Positions 50,102 to 58,768 of a DNA stretch of 64,000 nucleotides are shown in pieces. Position 1 is the first letter of the stretch, and the number at the start of each line of letters is the position of its first letter. The translations under genes and the position numbers were made by a program. Source of the DNA: JAWLHU01 sp041690255 (GTDB lineage: Bacteria; Bacillota; Sulfobacillia; Symbiobacteriales; Symbiobacteriaceae); the NCBI GenBank assembly GCA_041690255.1, contig JAWLHU010000012.1, positions 62,001 to 126,000 on the forward strand. The letters run 5' to 3'. The notes under the pieces are model-generated. The model had not been told where the DNA came from, did not search any database, and saw nothing but the letters and a program-made list of their open reading frames with translations.

Positions 50102-51298
50102 TTACGACGAGGCGCCGGGCGAGAACGTTACGGGGAGCAAAAGCGTGAAGACTGCGCCACCTTCCGGTGAGTTGGCTGCGGTCAGGTCACCACCGTGCAG
50201 CCTGGCCAGTGATCGGGCGATGGGCAACCCCAGACCTGAGCCGCCGGTCATGCGGGTTCTGGACCGATCGGCCCGGTAGAACCGATCAAAGATGTGGGGC
50301 AGGTCCTCGGGTGCGATGCCAGATCCCGTATCGGCCACGCTGATCAAGACCTGACTCCCTCTCCGGCCGGCCCGGAAGGTGATCTGCCCGCCCTCGGGTG
50401 TGTGGCGCACCGCGTTGGAGAGCAGGTTAGCCAGCACCTGACGGATCCGATCGGGATCGGCGGTCACTACTGGCAGGGGTTCGGCCTCCATGGTCAGCCT
50501 GATTGCCTTGTCCACGGTGATTGGCTCGAAGTTCTCCCGGAGGGTGGCAATCTCCTCGGCAAGGTCGACAGGCTGGAGGTTGAGCGACAGCTTGCCCACC
50601 TCGGCCAGGGAGAGCTCCCGTACATCGGCCACGAGGCGGCTGAGCCGGATCACCTCATCTTGCAGGGCAGAGAGCGCTTCCGGAGAGACGGGGGTCACGC
50701 CGTCCTGCATCATCTCGATCCGGCCCCGCAGCAGGGCGATGGGATGGCGCAGTTCGTGAGCGATGTCGGCAAACAGATTTCGCCGGACCTCATCTTCTGA
50801 CTGAATCCGCTCGGTCATGAGATTGAGGGCGCCGGAGAGTTCCTGCATCTCCTTGGAATCATGCGGGTAGAGGGCAAAGGTGCCGGCGCCGGGGCGGGCT
50901 GTCACCGCTTCGGCGGCCAGGCGGCGCAGCGGGCGGGAGACCCGCTCGGCCACGAAGTACGAGGCGACGGCAGCGATGCCGAGGCCGATCAAGCCGGCAA
51001 TCAGCGAGACCTGGAACGCCAGGTCCTTCCCCTCATAGATTGTCTCCCAGAGCGGGCTGTTGGGGCTCGCCATGGTGCTTCCGCCCATCATCCCGCCCGG
51101 ACCCGCACCACGCCCCTGTCCGTAGCCCTGCACTTGACCCTGGCCCATCACGGGGCCGCCCATGCGTCCGGTCTCCATGCGGTGTTGCACGGTCGACCAG
51201 AAGGCCAGGTTGAAGCCAAGCATGACCAGTGCCATAACCGCCACGGCGACCAGGAGGAAGGCCCAGGTCAGCCGGGTTCGAATCGACACGTTCTTCAA
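50102..51298 (-). CDS. sensor histidine kinase with Met/Gly-rich periplasmic loop
   Basis: A 398-residue BaeS/CpxA-like kinase: TM1 (residues ~9-32), an extracytoplasmic loop with a Met-Gly-Gln-rich low-complexity segment (~45-78: MGGPVMGQG, GPGGMMGGSTM), TM2, HAMP, H-box FADIAHELRHPIALLRG (phospho-His in HELRHP, usually HELRTP), N-box LLSNAVRHT and G-boxes ADTGSGI, GGSGLGL. The Met cluster could bind Cu or another soft metal (inference). TTG 51298 overlaps the regulator stop; GTG 51289 is an alternative. Confidence 0.92.
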   Translation of the reverse strand: MKNVSIRTRLTWAFLLVAVAVMALVMLGFNLAFWSTVQHRMETGRMGGPVMGQGQVQGYGQGRGAGPGGMMGGSTMASPNSPLWETIYEGKDLAFQVSLIAGLIGLGIAAVASYFVAERVSRPLRRLAAEAVTARPGAGTFALYPHDSKEMQELSGALNLMTERIQSEDEVRRNLFADIAHELRHPIALLRGRIEMMQDGVTPVSPEALSALQDEVIRLSRLVADVRELSLAEVGKLSLNLQPVDLAEEIATLRENFEPITVDKAIRLTMEAEPLPVVTADPDRIRQVLANLLSNAVRHTPEGGQITFRAGRRGSQVLISVADTGSGIAPEDLPHIFDRFYRADRSRTRMTGGSGLGLPIARSLARLHGGDLTAANSPEGGAVFTLLLPVTFSPGASS

Positions 51299-51975
51299 CG
51301 GCCCACCCCCACCAACTTGTAACCCAGACCGTGCGCGGTCTGAATCAGGTCACCGCCCAGCTTCCGGCGGAGGTGGCTGATATGGCTGTCGATCGTCCGG
51401 TCATAGCCCTCGTAGTATTCGCCTAAGGCCGCCTCCATAAGCTGCAGGCGGGAGAAGACGCGCCCGGGCGAGCGGGCCAGTGTGGCCAGTAGCTTGAACT
51501 CCGTGGCGGTAAGTGCGATCGGCTCGCCCGCCCGCTCCGCGGCCAGGCCGGCAAAGTCAATGGTGATCTCACCGAAGGTGATCTTGTCCTCCCGGGTCTC
51601 CGGACGGGCCCGGCGCAGGAGAGCACGTATCCGAGCAGTCAGCTCCCGAAGGCTGAAGGGCTTGGTAATGTAATCATCGGCGCCCAGCTCCAGGCCCAGG
51701 AGCTTGTCTGGCTCCTCCACCCGGGCGGTCACCATGATCATCGGCATGGAGGACTCGGCCCGGATCGTCCGGCAGACGTCCAGCCCTGACATGCCCGGCA
51801 TCATCCAGTCGAGAATCGCCATGTCCGGCCTCTCCCGACGTGCCAACTCGAGGGCCTGGCGCCCATCGGTCGCTTCAATGACCCGGTACCCCTCGCTCGT
51901 CAGGTACTCGCCGATCATCTGCCGCATGCCGGCATCATCGTCAGCGATGAGAATTCGTTCACCAGCCATGTTCAT
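51295..51975 (-). CDS. OmpR-family response regulator
   Basis: A 226-residue full-length regulator: ILIADDDAGMRQMIGEYLTSEGYRV, phospho-Asp in AILDWMMPGMSGLD, MVTARV, TKPFSLREL, then a complete winged helix (LTATEFKLLATLARSPGRVFSRLQLMEAAL, DRTIDSHISHLRRKLGG, HGLGYKLV). It partners with the downstream kinase. ATG 51975 has GGAGG upstream. The target genes are not evident here. Confidence 0.93.
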   Translation of the reverse strand: MNMAGERILIADDDAGMRQMIGEYLTSEGYRVIEATDGRQALELARRERPDMAILDWMMPGMSGLDVCRTIRAESSMPMIMVTARVEEPDKLLGLELGADDYITKPFSLRELTARIRALLRRARPETREDKITFGEITIDFAGLAAERAGEPIALTATEFKLLATLARSPGRVFSRLQLMEAALGEYYEGYDRTIDSHISHLRRKLGGDLIQTAHGLGYKLVGVGR

Positions 51976-52032
51976 ATCGCCTCCACTCCTTTCGCTTCGG
52001 TAGACGAGGCGTAGGCTCCTGCTCATAAGGAT

Positions 52033-52056
52033 AGCCCGCCAGGTTAGGCGGGCTTT
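52033..52056 (-). terminator. terminator after the membrane protein gene
   Basis: AGCCCGCC and GGCGGGCT around AGGTTA, downstream (minus strand) of the gene ending at 52102 and just before the response regulator's promoter region. Confidence 0.65.
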
Positions 52057-52101
52057 GGAGTGGATGTGTAGATTTTGTGGAGAAAGGATCGGGGGCGTCC
52101 C

Positions 52102-54009
52102 TCACTTACGATGACGCGACTTGCCATCTTTCCTTCTCCGCCCCTTGGTTATTGACGCGCCCTGAGTCGAAGCAACCCTCACCTGCGGCGATCCATCAGC
52201 CGGGATGGTCTCCACCGGGGTCACGTTGAGGATACCGCACAACTCGTGATACACAACCGTGCAGAGATCACCCTTAACCCAGCTCAGGCCGTACGGATCC
52301 TCCCTGAGCTTGGTGCTCAGGTAATGGAGATTACGCCCCGACATAAGTCCAACTTTCGCCGGCAACACTGGTGTTTCGTGACCTCTGGCCTTCGTAGCGA
52401 TCAGGAAATGTTGTTGCCCATACCAAAGGAATAGTAGTTTCTCTAAGGTGTAATCCAACGAACCTCTAATGAGCTCGTACTCAGGGTTCAGGTAAGTCAG
52501 GGCTGACTTCGTTCGTTCGTCGACTCTTTGCAGTGTTGGGACACGAATCACCGGAATCTCGCCTGTCACTCTGTAGCTCTCAATCAGGTAGTCAAAGGCA
52601 GCAGCCGCATGATTCTGGTCGAATCTGGCCACGAACGTCTTCAGAAACGCCCCGGTACTCTCATGAGATGAGTGCTCGATCAATTTTAGCGCTGCGGTCC
52701 AAAGGATGCGGTACACAGCCTGAACCTGAACGGTCCGGCGAAGTGTCGCCGTAAGATCCTGAATCTTATACAGCATCTCATGCAGTGTACCTCTGTCTTC
52801 GTTGACGCTTGCCTCAACCAACACTACCTCATAGATGTACAGGAGTGCCGCAGCCAGCTCTGGAGAACGATAGTCCATGTAAACCCTATGGAACTCCCCT
52901 AACACAGCCATCAAGGTCAGTCTGTCTCGTCTCTGAATCAGCGTAGAAACGGCACGTCTCAGTGGAATCGCGCAGTGGACCAGGCACGAAGCGCCTCCGT
53001 GGCTTGCAGCCACCTTCTCCAGGGCCGTGCACGCCTCCAGTATCTCCCTTGTCTCAGGTCCATGGTTTTTTGCGCTGAGCACCAGCAAATGGTCGTAATA
53101 CTTCTCGATCAGAAACCTTACCCTGGCATTGTAATCGATTAGGAGGATTCGGTCCTTCTCAATCTGTTGCATGGTCGTTACAATGGTTGTGCTCTGGAGT
53201 GTCACTTGCACTCGAAACTGGTCGTACATGACATCCATATCCTTTTGTACCAGCGTGGCCATGATTTGAAACATCGTTTCTACATTCACCTGAATGGAGT
53301 CAAGAGCGTGAGCCACTCCATCAAGACCGCCTGTTATGTCCGCTCGGGCGATGCCTTGCCGAATGAAGCGATCGATCTTGGCCTGACAGTAGGCAAACTC
53401 ATCCGGTGCAGCCAATCGCTTGAACTGCTCAATTACATAGATGAGTGCTGTGATCACCGATACGCCAAATAGCAATAGATGGAGGACATCTCCGGTGAAA
53501 CGGTCGCGTCCCGGCGTGTGAAGTAGATTGAGGTAGACCTGAATGGCCCCCATGACTGTGGTCCCGGAGAACAGGACCACAAGGTGCCGTAACACCGGGT
53601 TAGCAGTAAAAGTAAGGGACAGAGAGACATCCTTCACCGACGAGTATGAGAAGCTGAATATGCTGAGAGCAAAAGGCAGAATGCCGTAACTCCACTTCCA
53701 CACTGACTCGACAAGAGGCGCAGTACGGACATCTGTCATTTGACTATAGCTAATAATAAACTCCGGATAAGGAAGCAAATCGATTCTCCATGCAAAGAGG
53801 AAAACAAGGGTAAAAATGGGCACGTAAAAAAGGAAGACCAACCCAGGAAAGTCAGCCTTCCAAAACATCCTAAACCAAAAACGCCGGAACACAACGGAGC
53901 GTCCTGACAAGAACTTGTTCAGATATTCGTCAAACCAGTTTAATAATCTTTGGCCCAACCGGCCCCTTGCCGGTTGGGCCTCTACGTCAGCGACTGTGGA
54001 TAAGAACAC
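52102..54009 (-). CDS. unknown four-TM protein with large soluble C-terminal domain
   Basis: A ~635-residue protein, not recognised. After a short N-terminal part come four membrane helices (FPGLVFLFYVPIFTLVFLFAW; YGILPFALSIFSFSY; HLVVLFSGTTVMGAIQVYLNLL; LLLFGVSVITALIYVIEQF), then ~400 soluble residues, mostly helical (KIDRFIRQGIARADITGGLDGVAHALDSIQVNVETMFQIM, ILEACTALEKVAASHGG), and a basic tail KGRRRKDGKSRHRK. Codon use and base composition are AT-richer than the neighbours, suggesting acquisition. The start is uncertain: GTG 54009 has GGAGG upstream, the frame is open to 54093, and a 12-bp-stem hairpin (53952-53980) lies inside its N-terminal coding part. It may act with the winged-helix gene just upstream. 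Confidence 0.6.
   Translation of the reverse strand: MFLSTVADVEAQPARGRLGQRLLNWFDEYLNKFLSGRSVVFRRFWFRMFWKADFPGLVFLFYVPIFTLVFLFAWRIDLLPYPEFIISYSQMTDVRTAPLVESVWKWSYGILPFALSIFSFSYSSVKDVSLSLTFTANPVLRHLVVLFSGTTVMGAIQVYLNLLHTPGRDRFTGDVLHLLLFGVSVITALIYVIEQFKRLAAPDEFAYCQAKIDRFIRQGIARADITGGLDGVAHALDSIQVNVETMFQIMATLVQKDMDVMYDQFRVQVTLQSTTIVTTMQQIEKDRILLIDYNARVRFLIEKYYDHLLVLSAKNHGPETREILEACTALEKVAASHGGASCLVHCAIPLRRAVSTLIQRRDRLTLMAVLGEFHRVYMDYRSPELAAALLYIYEVVLVEASVNEDRGTLHEMLYKIQDLTATLRRTVQVQAVYRILWTAALKLIEHSSHESTGAFLKTFVARFDQNHAAAAFDYLIESYRVTGEIPVIRVPTLQRVDERTKSALTYLNPEYELIRGSLDYTLEKLLFLWYGQQHFLIATKARGHETPVLPAKVGLMSGRNLHYLSTKLREDPYGLSWVKGDLCTVVYHELCGILNVTPVETIPADGSPQVRVASTQGASITKGRRRKDGKSRHRK
53952..53980. 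other. strong hairpin inside the N-terminal coding part
   Basis: GGCCCAACCGGC and GCCGGTTGGGCC, 12 perfect pairs with a CCCTT loop. It lies 7 bases after the stop of the winged-helix gene (minus direction) and shortly after the start of the membrane protein. No T run follows on either strand. Confidence 0.6.
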
Positions 54010-54388
54010 GACCTGTAGTTCCTCCGTGAACCCGAGAATGAGACTTAACCTTCCAGGTTCGGACTCTCCTCTTAGTTGACGGAGGAGTTCCACCGCGCCG
54101 CGAAAGCTCTCGCTCCCTTTCTCTTCCTTTCTGCGTCAACCTGACTCGCCCACCATCCGCTGGCTCGACAAGTTTGTCACGTAGAAGAGAGGAAAGAGCT
54201 ACGTCAACCTGTTGCGCGTACACAATTGAACTGGAGGGCTTGGATGGCGCTGACCACAGTGGCCGTACATGCTCCGCCGGTAGGAATCGGAGGTAATTTT
54301 TGACAACCAAGACATGCAGTTCAGGCAGTGCTAGTCCCGTCGGGTTGTTAGCTAACAGTGTCAACATCAGGGTTTCAATGTTAATCAT
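53987..54388 (-). CDS. winged-helix-like protein
   Basis: A 133-residue basic protein: MLTLLANNPTGLALPELHVLVVKNYLRFL, VDVALSSLLRDKLVEPADGGRVRLTQKGRERERELSRRG, the helix-helix-strand order of a winged helix with an 'LTxKG' wing. GGGGGCTTACG lies before its ATG. The reading frame overlaps the following gene. It may regulate or target that gene's product. Confidence 0.5.
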   Translation of the reverse strand: MINIETLMLTLLANNPTGLALPELHVLVVKNYLRFLPAEHVRPLWSAPSKPSSSIVYAQQVDVALSSLLRDKLVEPADGGRVRLTQKGRERERELSRRGGTPPSTKRRVRTWKVKSHSRVHGGTTGRVLIHSR

Positions 54389-54771
54389 CGTAAGCCCCCT
54401 TGCCTACAGTATACCACCTATTCTCCAAGAGTAGCGGTCGGTTCCTTCTTTTTTTACCACCAGTTTCTGAAAATCACCCATATTTCACCTAGTGCGAAGA
54501 ACCCTTGGGCAATTTCATCGCCGACGGCTCGTGCTGGGCCGTGTGTGTCGGTCTCTCTGCAGCCCTTCCTTGACCAACTTCACTACATCGAACTAGGGAT
54601 CCGGGTTACCGTTAACCTCCAGCATGAGCTGATTACGCTAGCGGTTGTTCGGTCCGACGATCCGGCGCCCCCGCCGCCTTGTCAAGGACTTCGGCCAGAA
54701 CAGCGGAGACGCCAGGGTAGGCGGAATGGTGGGCGGGCGAATGGTGAACGGCATAACTGAGCACCTTCGGT
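54389..54771. other. intergenic, nothing recognised
   Basis: A 383-base gap. The first ~130 bases are AT-rich and may hold the promoter of the minus-strand winged-helix gene. Bases 54545-54760 are open on the plus strand but without a ribosome binding site, and the C-terminal part is low-complexity Arg/Gly; not accepted as a gene. Confidence 0.4.
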
Positions 54772-56133
54772 TCACGAAACCATTCGGACAACGACCGTTG
54801 CGATCGAGAAATAGACCAGCATGGAGGTTGTGTCGGTCACGGTAGCGATGAACGGGCCGGAGGCGACCGCCGGGTCAAGGCCGATCTTCTGGATCAGGAC
54901 TGGGACGATCGAACCGGCGGCCTTTGCCAGCATGAGGTTGATCGAGATCGCCAGACCCACGATCAGCCCGATCCAGACCGACCCGTGCCAGAGGGTGGCG
55001 GTCGCCCCGAGCACGACACCGCAGATCAACCCGATCGTCAGGCCGATCCGCGCCTCACGCCAGACGATGTTCCAGAAGTGCTCCATGTCGACCTCACCCG
55101 TAGCCAGGCCGCGGACCACGACGGTCAGCGCCTGGGTCGCCGCGTTGCCGGCGCCGCCTGCCATGGTGGTAATGAAGACCGTCAGGGCCGTGACGTTGTT
55201 CATGAGTGGGTTGAAATGCTCGATTACCTTGCCCGAGACCAGGCTGAGGAAGAGCAACCCCATGAGCCAGGGCAAGCGGGACTTGACCGAGGGCCAAATA
55301 CCGCCCTCCAGGTCGAGCTCCTGCTCGGCCTCGCCAATACCACCGGCACGATAGAGGTCTTCGGTCGCCTCTTCTTCGAGGACGTCAATGACATCGTCGA
55401 CTGTGATGATACCCCGGAGGACATCTTGATCATCGACGACCGGCACAGCGAGCAGGTTGTACTTCTTGACCACCCGGGCGACCTCTTCCTGGTCCTCATT
55501 CACGTGGACCGAAACCACACTCGTGCGCATGATCTCACGGACCAGGGCGTTGGGCGGAGCAATGATCAGTTCGCGCAGCGAGAGCACGCCGACCAGCTGC
55601 TCCTTTGCGTTAATCACGTACACGTAGTATGCTGTCTCGGCACTCGGTGCCGCCCGGCGCATTTCGTTGATCGCCTCATCGGCGGTCACCGCGGCGTGGA
55701 CCGAGATATATTCGGTGGTCATAATACCGCCGGCGGTGTCCGACCGGAAGCCGAGCAGTTCGCGCACATCGGTCGCGTCCTCGGCGTCCATCAGCTTCAG
55801 GATCTGGCCTGCCTGGCGGGGGTCGAGTTCACCGACCAGGTCGGCCACGTCGTCGGCCGACATCTCCTCCAGGATCTCCTGCGCCCGCTCCTCGGAGAGA
55901 GCGGTCAGGATTGAGGCCTGGTCCTCGGGCTCCATCTCCGCAATCGCGTCCGCGGCAGCCTCTTCGGTAAGGAGATGCATAATCGATGACCGCTGTTCGT
56001 CTTCCAGTTCCTCCAAGATCTCGGCCAGGTCAGCCGGATGGAGGGGGGCGAGCAGGGTGCGGAGTTCATCTTCACGGCGCTGCTGCAGAAGGATAATGGT
56101 CTGGTCAAGGATCCCGATCAGTTCCTGGTCCAT
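54772..56133 (-). CDS. mgtE: magnesium transporter MgtE
   Basis: A 453-residue Mg2+ channel: N-terminal superhelical domain (LHPADLAEILEELEDEQRSSIMHLL, MEPEDQASILTALSEERAQEIL), tandem CBS domains (TTEYISVHAAVTADEAINEM, IITVDDVIDVLEEEATEDLYRAGG) and five membrane helices with FITTMAGGAGNAATQALTVVVRGLATG and AASGPFIATVTDTTSMLVYF-type pore. Cytosolic Mg2+ closes it through the first two domains. AAAGGAGGCGAGACCG precedes the ATG. The leader contains an intrinsic terminator. Confidence 0.96.
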   Translation of the reverse strand: MDQELIGILDQTIILLQQRREDELRTLLAPLHPADLAEILEELEDEQRSSIMHLLTEEAAADAIAEMEPEDQASILTALSEERAQEILEEMSADDVADLVGELDPRQAGQILKLMDAEDATDVRELLGFRSDTAGGIMTTEYISVHAAVTADEAINEMRRAAPSAETAYYVYVINAKEQLVGVLSLRELIIAPPNALVREIMRTSVVSVHVNEDQEEVARVVKKYNLLAVPVVDDQDVLRGIITVDDVIDVLEEEATEDLYRAGGIGEAEQELDLEGGIWPSVKSRLPWLMGLLFLSLVSGKVIEHFNPLMNNVTALTVFITTMAGGAGNAATQALTVVVRGLATGEVDMEHFWNIVWREARIGLTIGLICGVVLGATATLWHGSVWIGLIVGLAISINLMLAKAAGSIVPVLIQKIGLDPAVASGPFIATVTDTTSMLVYFSIATVVVRMVS

Positions 56134-56483
56134 CGGTCTCGCCTCCTTTGCTCTGGACCGCCGCGCCTCTCCTTACAATGAAGAAACGCGGGCGCAAAGG
56201 CCCGCGGCAACCGCGTCAGAACAATAGGCGGCAAGGCCCGCCCTGGTCAGGCGAACCGTTCCGTCGTGTTTGGCGGCGGCGTGGACAGGCCTCTATCAGC
56301 ATTCCGCATTCTCGATCGACTAAGACTCGGGCCAGCGTCCATTTGCCACCACCACCTTTCATCAGAAAACGCATGGGGGGACTCCCGTCCCCCGCAAATC
56401 GACAAAGAGCGCCTCACGGCGCCCGGCATAAGTCGAATCTGCCTCCATTATTGTAGGCTTCGTTTCTGGTCAATGCAACCCAA
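56134..56483 (-). promoter_or_regulatory. structured mgtE leader, possible riboswitch
   Basis: The 350-base gap on the minus strand contains, in order of transcription, a GGCGCC-GTGA-GGCGC hairpin (about 56407-56425), a GGGGGAC-GGGA-GTCCCCC hairpin (56376-56393), a long GC-rich region, and a T-tailed terminator at 56181-56206, 48 bases before mgtE. This is the layout of an attenuated leader. I could not align it to the M-box (ykoK) consensus, so the aptamer class is open. Confidence 0.5.
56181..56206 (-). terminator. intrinsic terminator in the mgtE leader
   Basis: On the minus strand CGCGGGC pairs with GCCCGCG across a CTTTGC loop and TTTCTT follows. Confidence 0.7.
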
Positions 56484-57215
56484 TCACATAACCTGCTCTC
56501 TCACAAATTCGTAAACCTGCTCCACAGCGTCACGGCGGTAGAGCAACTCCGGATGACCGGACCGTGGCACGACGTGGAGTCTGGCCCCTGGAACCAATCG
56601 CGCCAGGTCCTCCGCTTGCTTGAGCGAGACCATCTGGTCCTTGTCGCCCTGCACGACGAGGGCTGGGACGGAGATGCCGGCCAGAGCTGCTGGGTCGAAT
56701 CCGGGCCAGGTGGTGAGGAGGTCGCCTAACTCGGCTGCAAGCTCCTCCCAGGCGATCTCCGTGTGCTGCGTGGCCAGTTGCTGCGCCCATTGCGGAGAGC
56801 GGGCGCGAATGTTCGCCGGAGCGAAGCTCTCCCGCCCGTGCCGGGCAGGGCGAATGCGGCTGGCGAGGACGACCAGACCGGAGAGCAGGCCCCGGCAAGC
56901 CAGCTCAATGCCGACAATACCCCCCAGGCTGAAGCCGGCCAGCAGCGGGCGCCCCAGTCCCAGGTGATCGATCAGGGCGGCGATATCATCGGCCAATTGG
57001 GGGATCGACCAGGTGCGGCTCGGATTGGCCGACCGGCCATGGCCGCGCTGGTCAACCTGGATCAGCCGGAGGCCGAGTGGCGTGAGCACGTCCCTCAGCG
57101 GGGCCATGGACTCGCTGGTCTGGAGGGCGGCGTGCAACAGGATCATGGGCCGGCCGTGGGCCGGTCCGGACTCGGTATAGTAGAGGCGGGTCCCGGCAAC
57201 CGGAAGGAACGGCAT
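56484..57215 (-). CDS. alpha/beta-hydrolase
   Basis: A 243-residue hydrolase with HAALQTSESMAPL, VDQRGHGRSA, nucleophile elbow LLAGFSLGGIVGIELA, acid in VVQGDKDQMVSL and His in VPRSGHPELLY: complete catalytic triad. It resembles small esterases or C-C hydrolases such as 3-oxoadipate enol-lactonase-like enzymes; substrate unknown. GAAGGGGGCTCC precedes the ATG. Confidence 0.88.
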   Translation of the reverse strand: MPFLPVAGTRLYYTESGPAHGRPMILLHAALQTSESMAPLRDVLTPLGLRLIQVDQRGHGRSANPSRTWSIPQLADDIAALIDHLGLGRPLLAGFSLGGIVGIELACRGLLSGLVVLASRIRPARHGRESFAPANIRARSPQWAQQLATQHTEIAWEELAAELGDLLTTWPGFDPAALAGISVPALVVQGDKDQMVSLKQAEDLARLVPGARLHVVPRSGHPELLYRRDAVEQVYEFVREQVM

Positions 57216-57287
57216 TGGACGGAGCCCCCTTCATTGACTCTCACTATCTCAGACGATGATGGACCACGCCTGGTGACGTTCAAATGG

Positions 57288-57319
57288 GAAGCGGTGCCCC
57301 CGGCTGAGGCACCGCTTCC
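57288..57319 (-). terminator. terminator of the LysM/GH18 gene
   Basis: GGAAGCGGTGCC (57288-57299) and GGCACCGCTTCC (57308-57319), a 12-bp stem. Confidence 0.75.
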
Positions 57320-57381
57320 GATTAATCTGCTTCCTTGTCGATCCGCGCCACCCGCGTCCGTCGCCACTCTGCCCCCTTCGC

Positions 57382-58668
57382 CTACCGTTTGCGCACGGTG
57401 AAGTTGTCGCGCAGCAGCACCCAATTCTGGGGGAACGCCAGCCCGAGCTTCCAGTAGCTGATCCCCCGCAGCCCACGCTCCCGGATCAGGTCAAACTTGG
57501 CCTGAATCGAGCGGGCGTCTTCAAACCAGACCTCATGGGTCCTGCCCTGGGCATCGGTGTAGCGGAAGAAGGGCGCCTGGGCGGTGGTGTCATACTGGAT
57601 CGGCGCTCCGAACTGGCCCGCCAGCCGGATCGCCTCCTGCGGGCTAATCGCCCTCGCGTACTCCCCGCCAGGCCGGTACGGCAGCGTCCAATCATACCCG
57701 TACAGATTCTGACCGAGCATGATCTTCCCCGGCGGAATGGCCGTCACCGCGTAGTTGATCACCCTGCGGACCTCGCTGATCGGCGAGACCGCCAGCGGCG
57801 GACCACCGCTGTAGCCCCACTCGTAGGTCATGAGCACGACGAAGTCCACGATCTCGCCGTGGGCGGGGTAATCGTGCGCCTCGTACCACTGGCCCCTCTG
57901 GGTAGCGCTGATCTTCGGCGCCAGGGCGGTTGAGATCATGGCCCCGGCGCCGCGTATGCGAGCAGCGGCCTTGCGCAGAAAGCTGTTATACGCCTCCCGA
58001 TCCTCGGGCCGCAGATACTCAAAGTCGAAATGGACATCGCGGAAACCGTACTGGTTGATCAACCCAATGATATTGGTCAGCAGCCTCTCCTGGACCTGCG
58101 GGTCGTTGAGGATCACCCGCCCCAGTTCAGCGCTGAACTGCCCCTCCTCCAGGTTGGTGACGACCAGCATAGGGGTGGCGCCGGCCCGCTGGGCAATGCC
58201 CGGGAGGTCATTCAGCGGGGGTGCATCGAGCGAGCCGTCCCGCTGGGCCCTGAAACTGAAGGGGGCCAAGTACGTAAGGAAGGGGGCAGTATCGCGCGAG
58301 GCCTGGATCAACCTCTCGGAAACCTCCTCGCCGAACGGCTCCACGTAGGCGTTCGAGTCAATCGGGGGCTTCGGGCCGGGCGGTATGTAGAGCCGTTGGC
58401 CGACCCTGAGGGGCATGGTGAGTGGAACACCATTCGCCCGGGCCAGTGCTGCCGGGTCCAGCCCAAACCGCCTGGCAATGGTGTAGAACGAGTCGCCGGA
58501 GCGGACCGTGTAGATCCTCCCCGTCACGGGAATCACCAGTGCCTGACCGGGAACCAGGGTCGGCAGATCCTGCAACTGGTTGACCTGAATGATCTCCGTC
58601 GTCGGAAGCCCGTACCCCTGGGCAATGCTGAACAGCGTCTGCCCTGGTTGCACGACATGAATCTGCAC
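57382..58668 (-). CDS. LysM-GH18 spore cortex/peptidoglycan hydrolase (SleL/YaaH-like)
   Basis: A ~428-residue protein: two N-terminal LysM repeats (HVVQPGQTLFSIAQGYGLPTTEIIQVNQLQD, YTVRSGDSFYTIARRFGLDPAALARANGV) that bind peptidoglycan, then a GH18 domain with NIIGLINQYGFRDVHFDFEYLRPEDREAYNSFL (catalytic Glu in DFE) and VVLMTYEWGYSGGPPLAVSPI. This layout is that of SleL/YaaH, an N-acetylglucosaminidase that degrades spore cortex during germination. No signal peptide, as in spore-coat enzymes. GTG 58668 has GGAGGCGGAG upstream; the frame opens at 58707. Confidence 0.88.
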   Translation of the reverse strand: MQIHVVQPGQTLFSIAQGYGLPTTEIIQVNQLQDLPTLVPGQALVIPVTGRIYTVRSGDSFYTIARRFGLDPAALARANGVPLTMPLRVGQRLYIPPGPKPPIDSNAYVEPFGEEVSERLIQASRDTAPFLTYLAPFSFRAQRDGSLDAPPLNDLPGIAQRAGATPMLVVTNLEEGQFSAELGRVILNDPQVQERLLTNIIGLINQYGFRDVHFDFEYLRPEDREAYNSFLRKAAARIRGAGAMISTALAPKISATQRGQWYEAHDYPAHGEIVDFVVLMTYEWGYSGGPPLAVSPISEVRRVINYAVTAIPPGKIMLGQNLYGYDWTLPYRPGGEYARAISPQEAIRLAGQFGAPIQYDTTAQAPFFRYTDAQGRTHEVWFEDARSIQAKFDLIRERGLRGISYWKLGLAFPQNWVLLRDNFTVRKR

Positions 58669-58768
58669 GCGACTCCGCCTCCATTCCGGCATGCCATGTC
58701 CGTCCATGGTATGCCGAAACGGAGGCGGGGGTGACCGGGCAACGTGGGGGGGCGGCTTGCTGTGAACG

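Noticed and set aside
54545..54760. Plus-strand open frame of 71 residues
   Set aside because: No ribosome binding site, low-complexity C-terminus, no family resemblance.
56207..56460. M-box (ykoK) Mg2+ riboswitch
   Set aside because: Terminator and hairpins are present, but the conserved core sequences could not be aligned by eye; kept as an unclassified leader.
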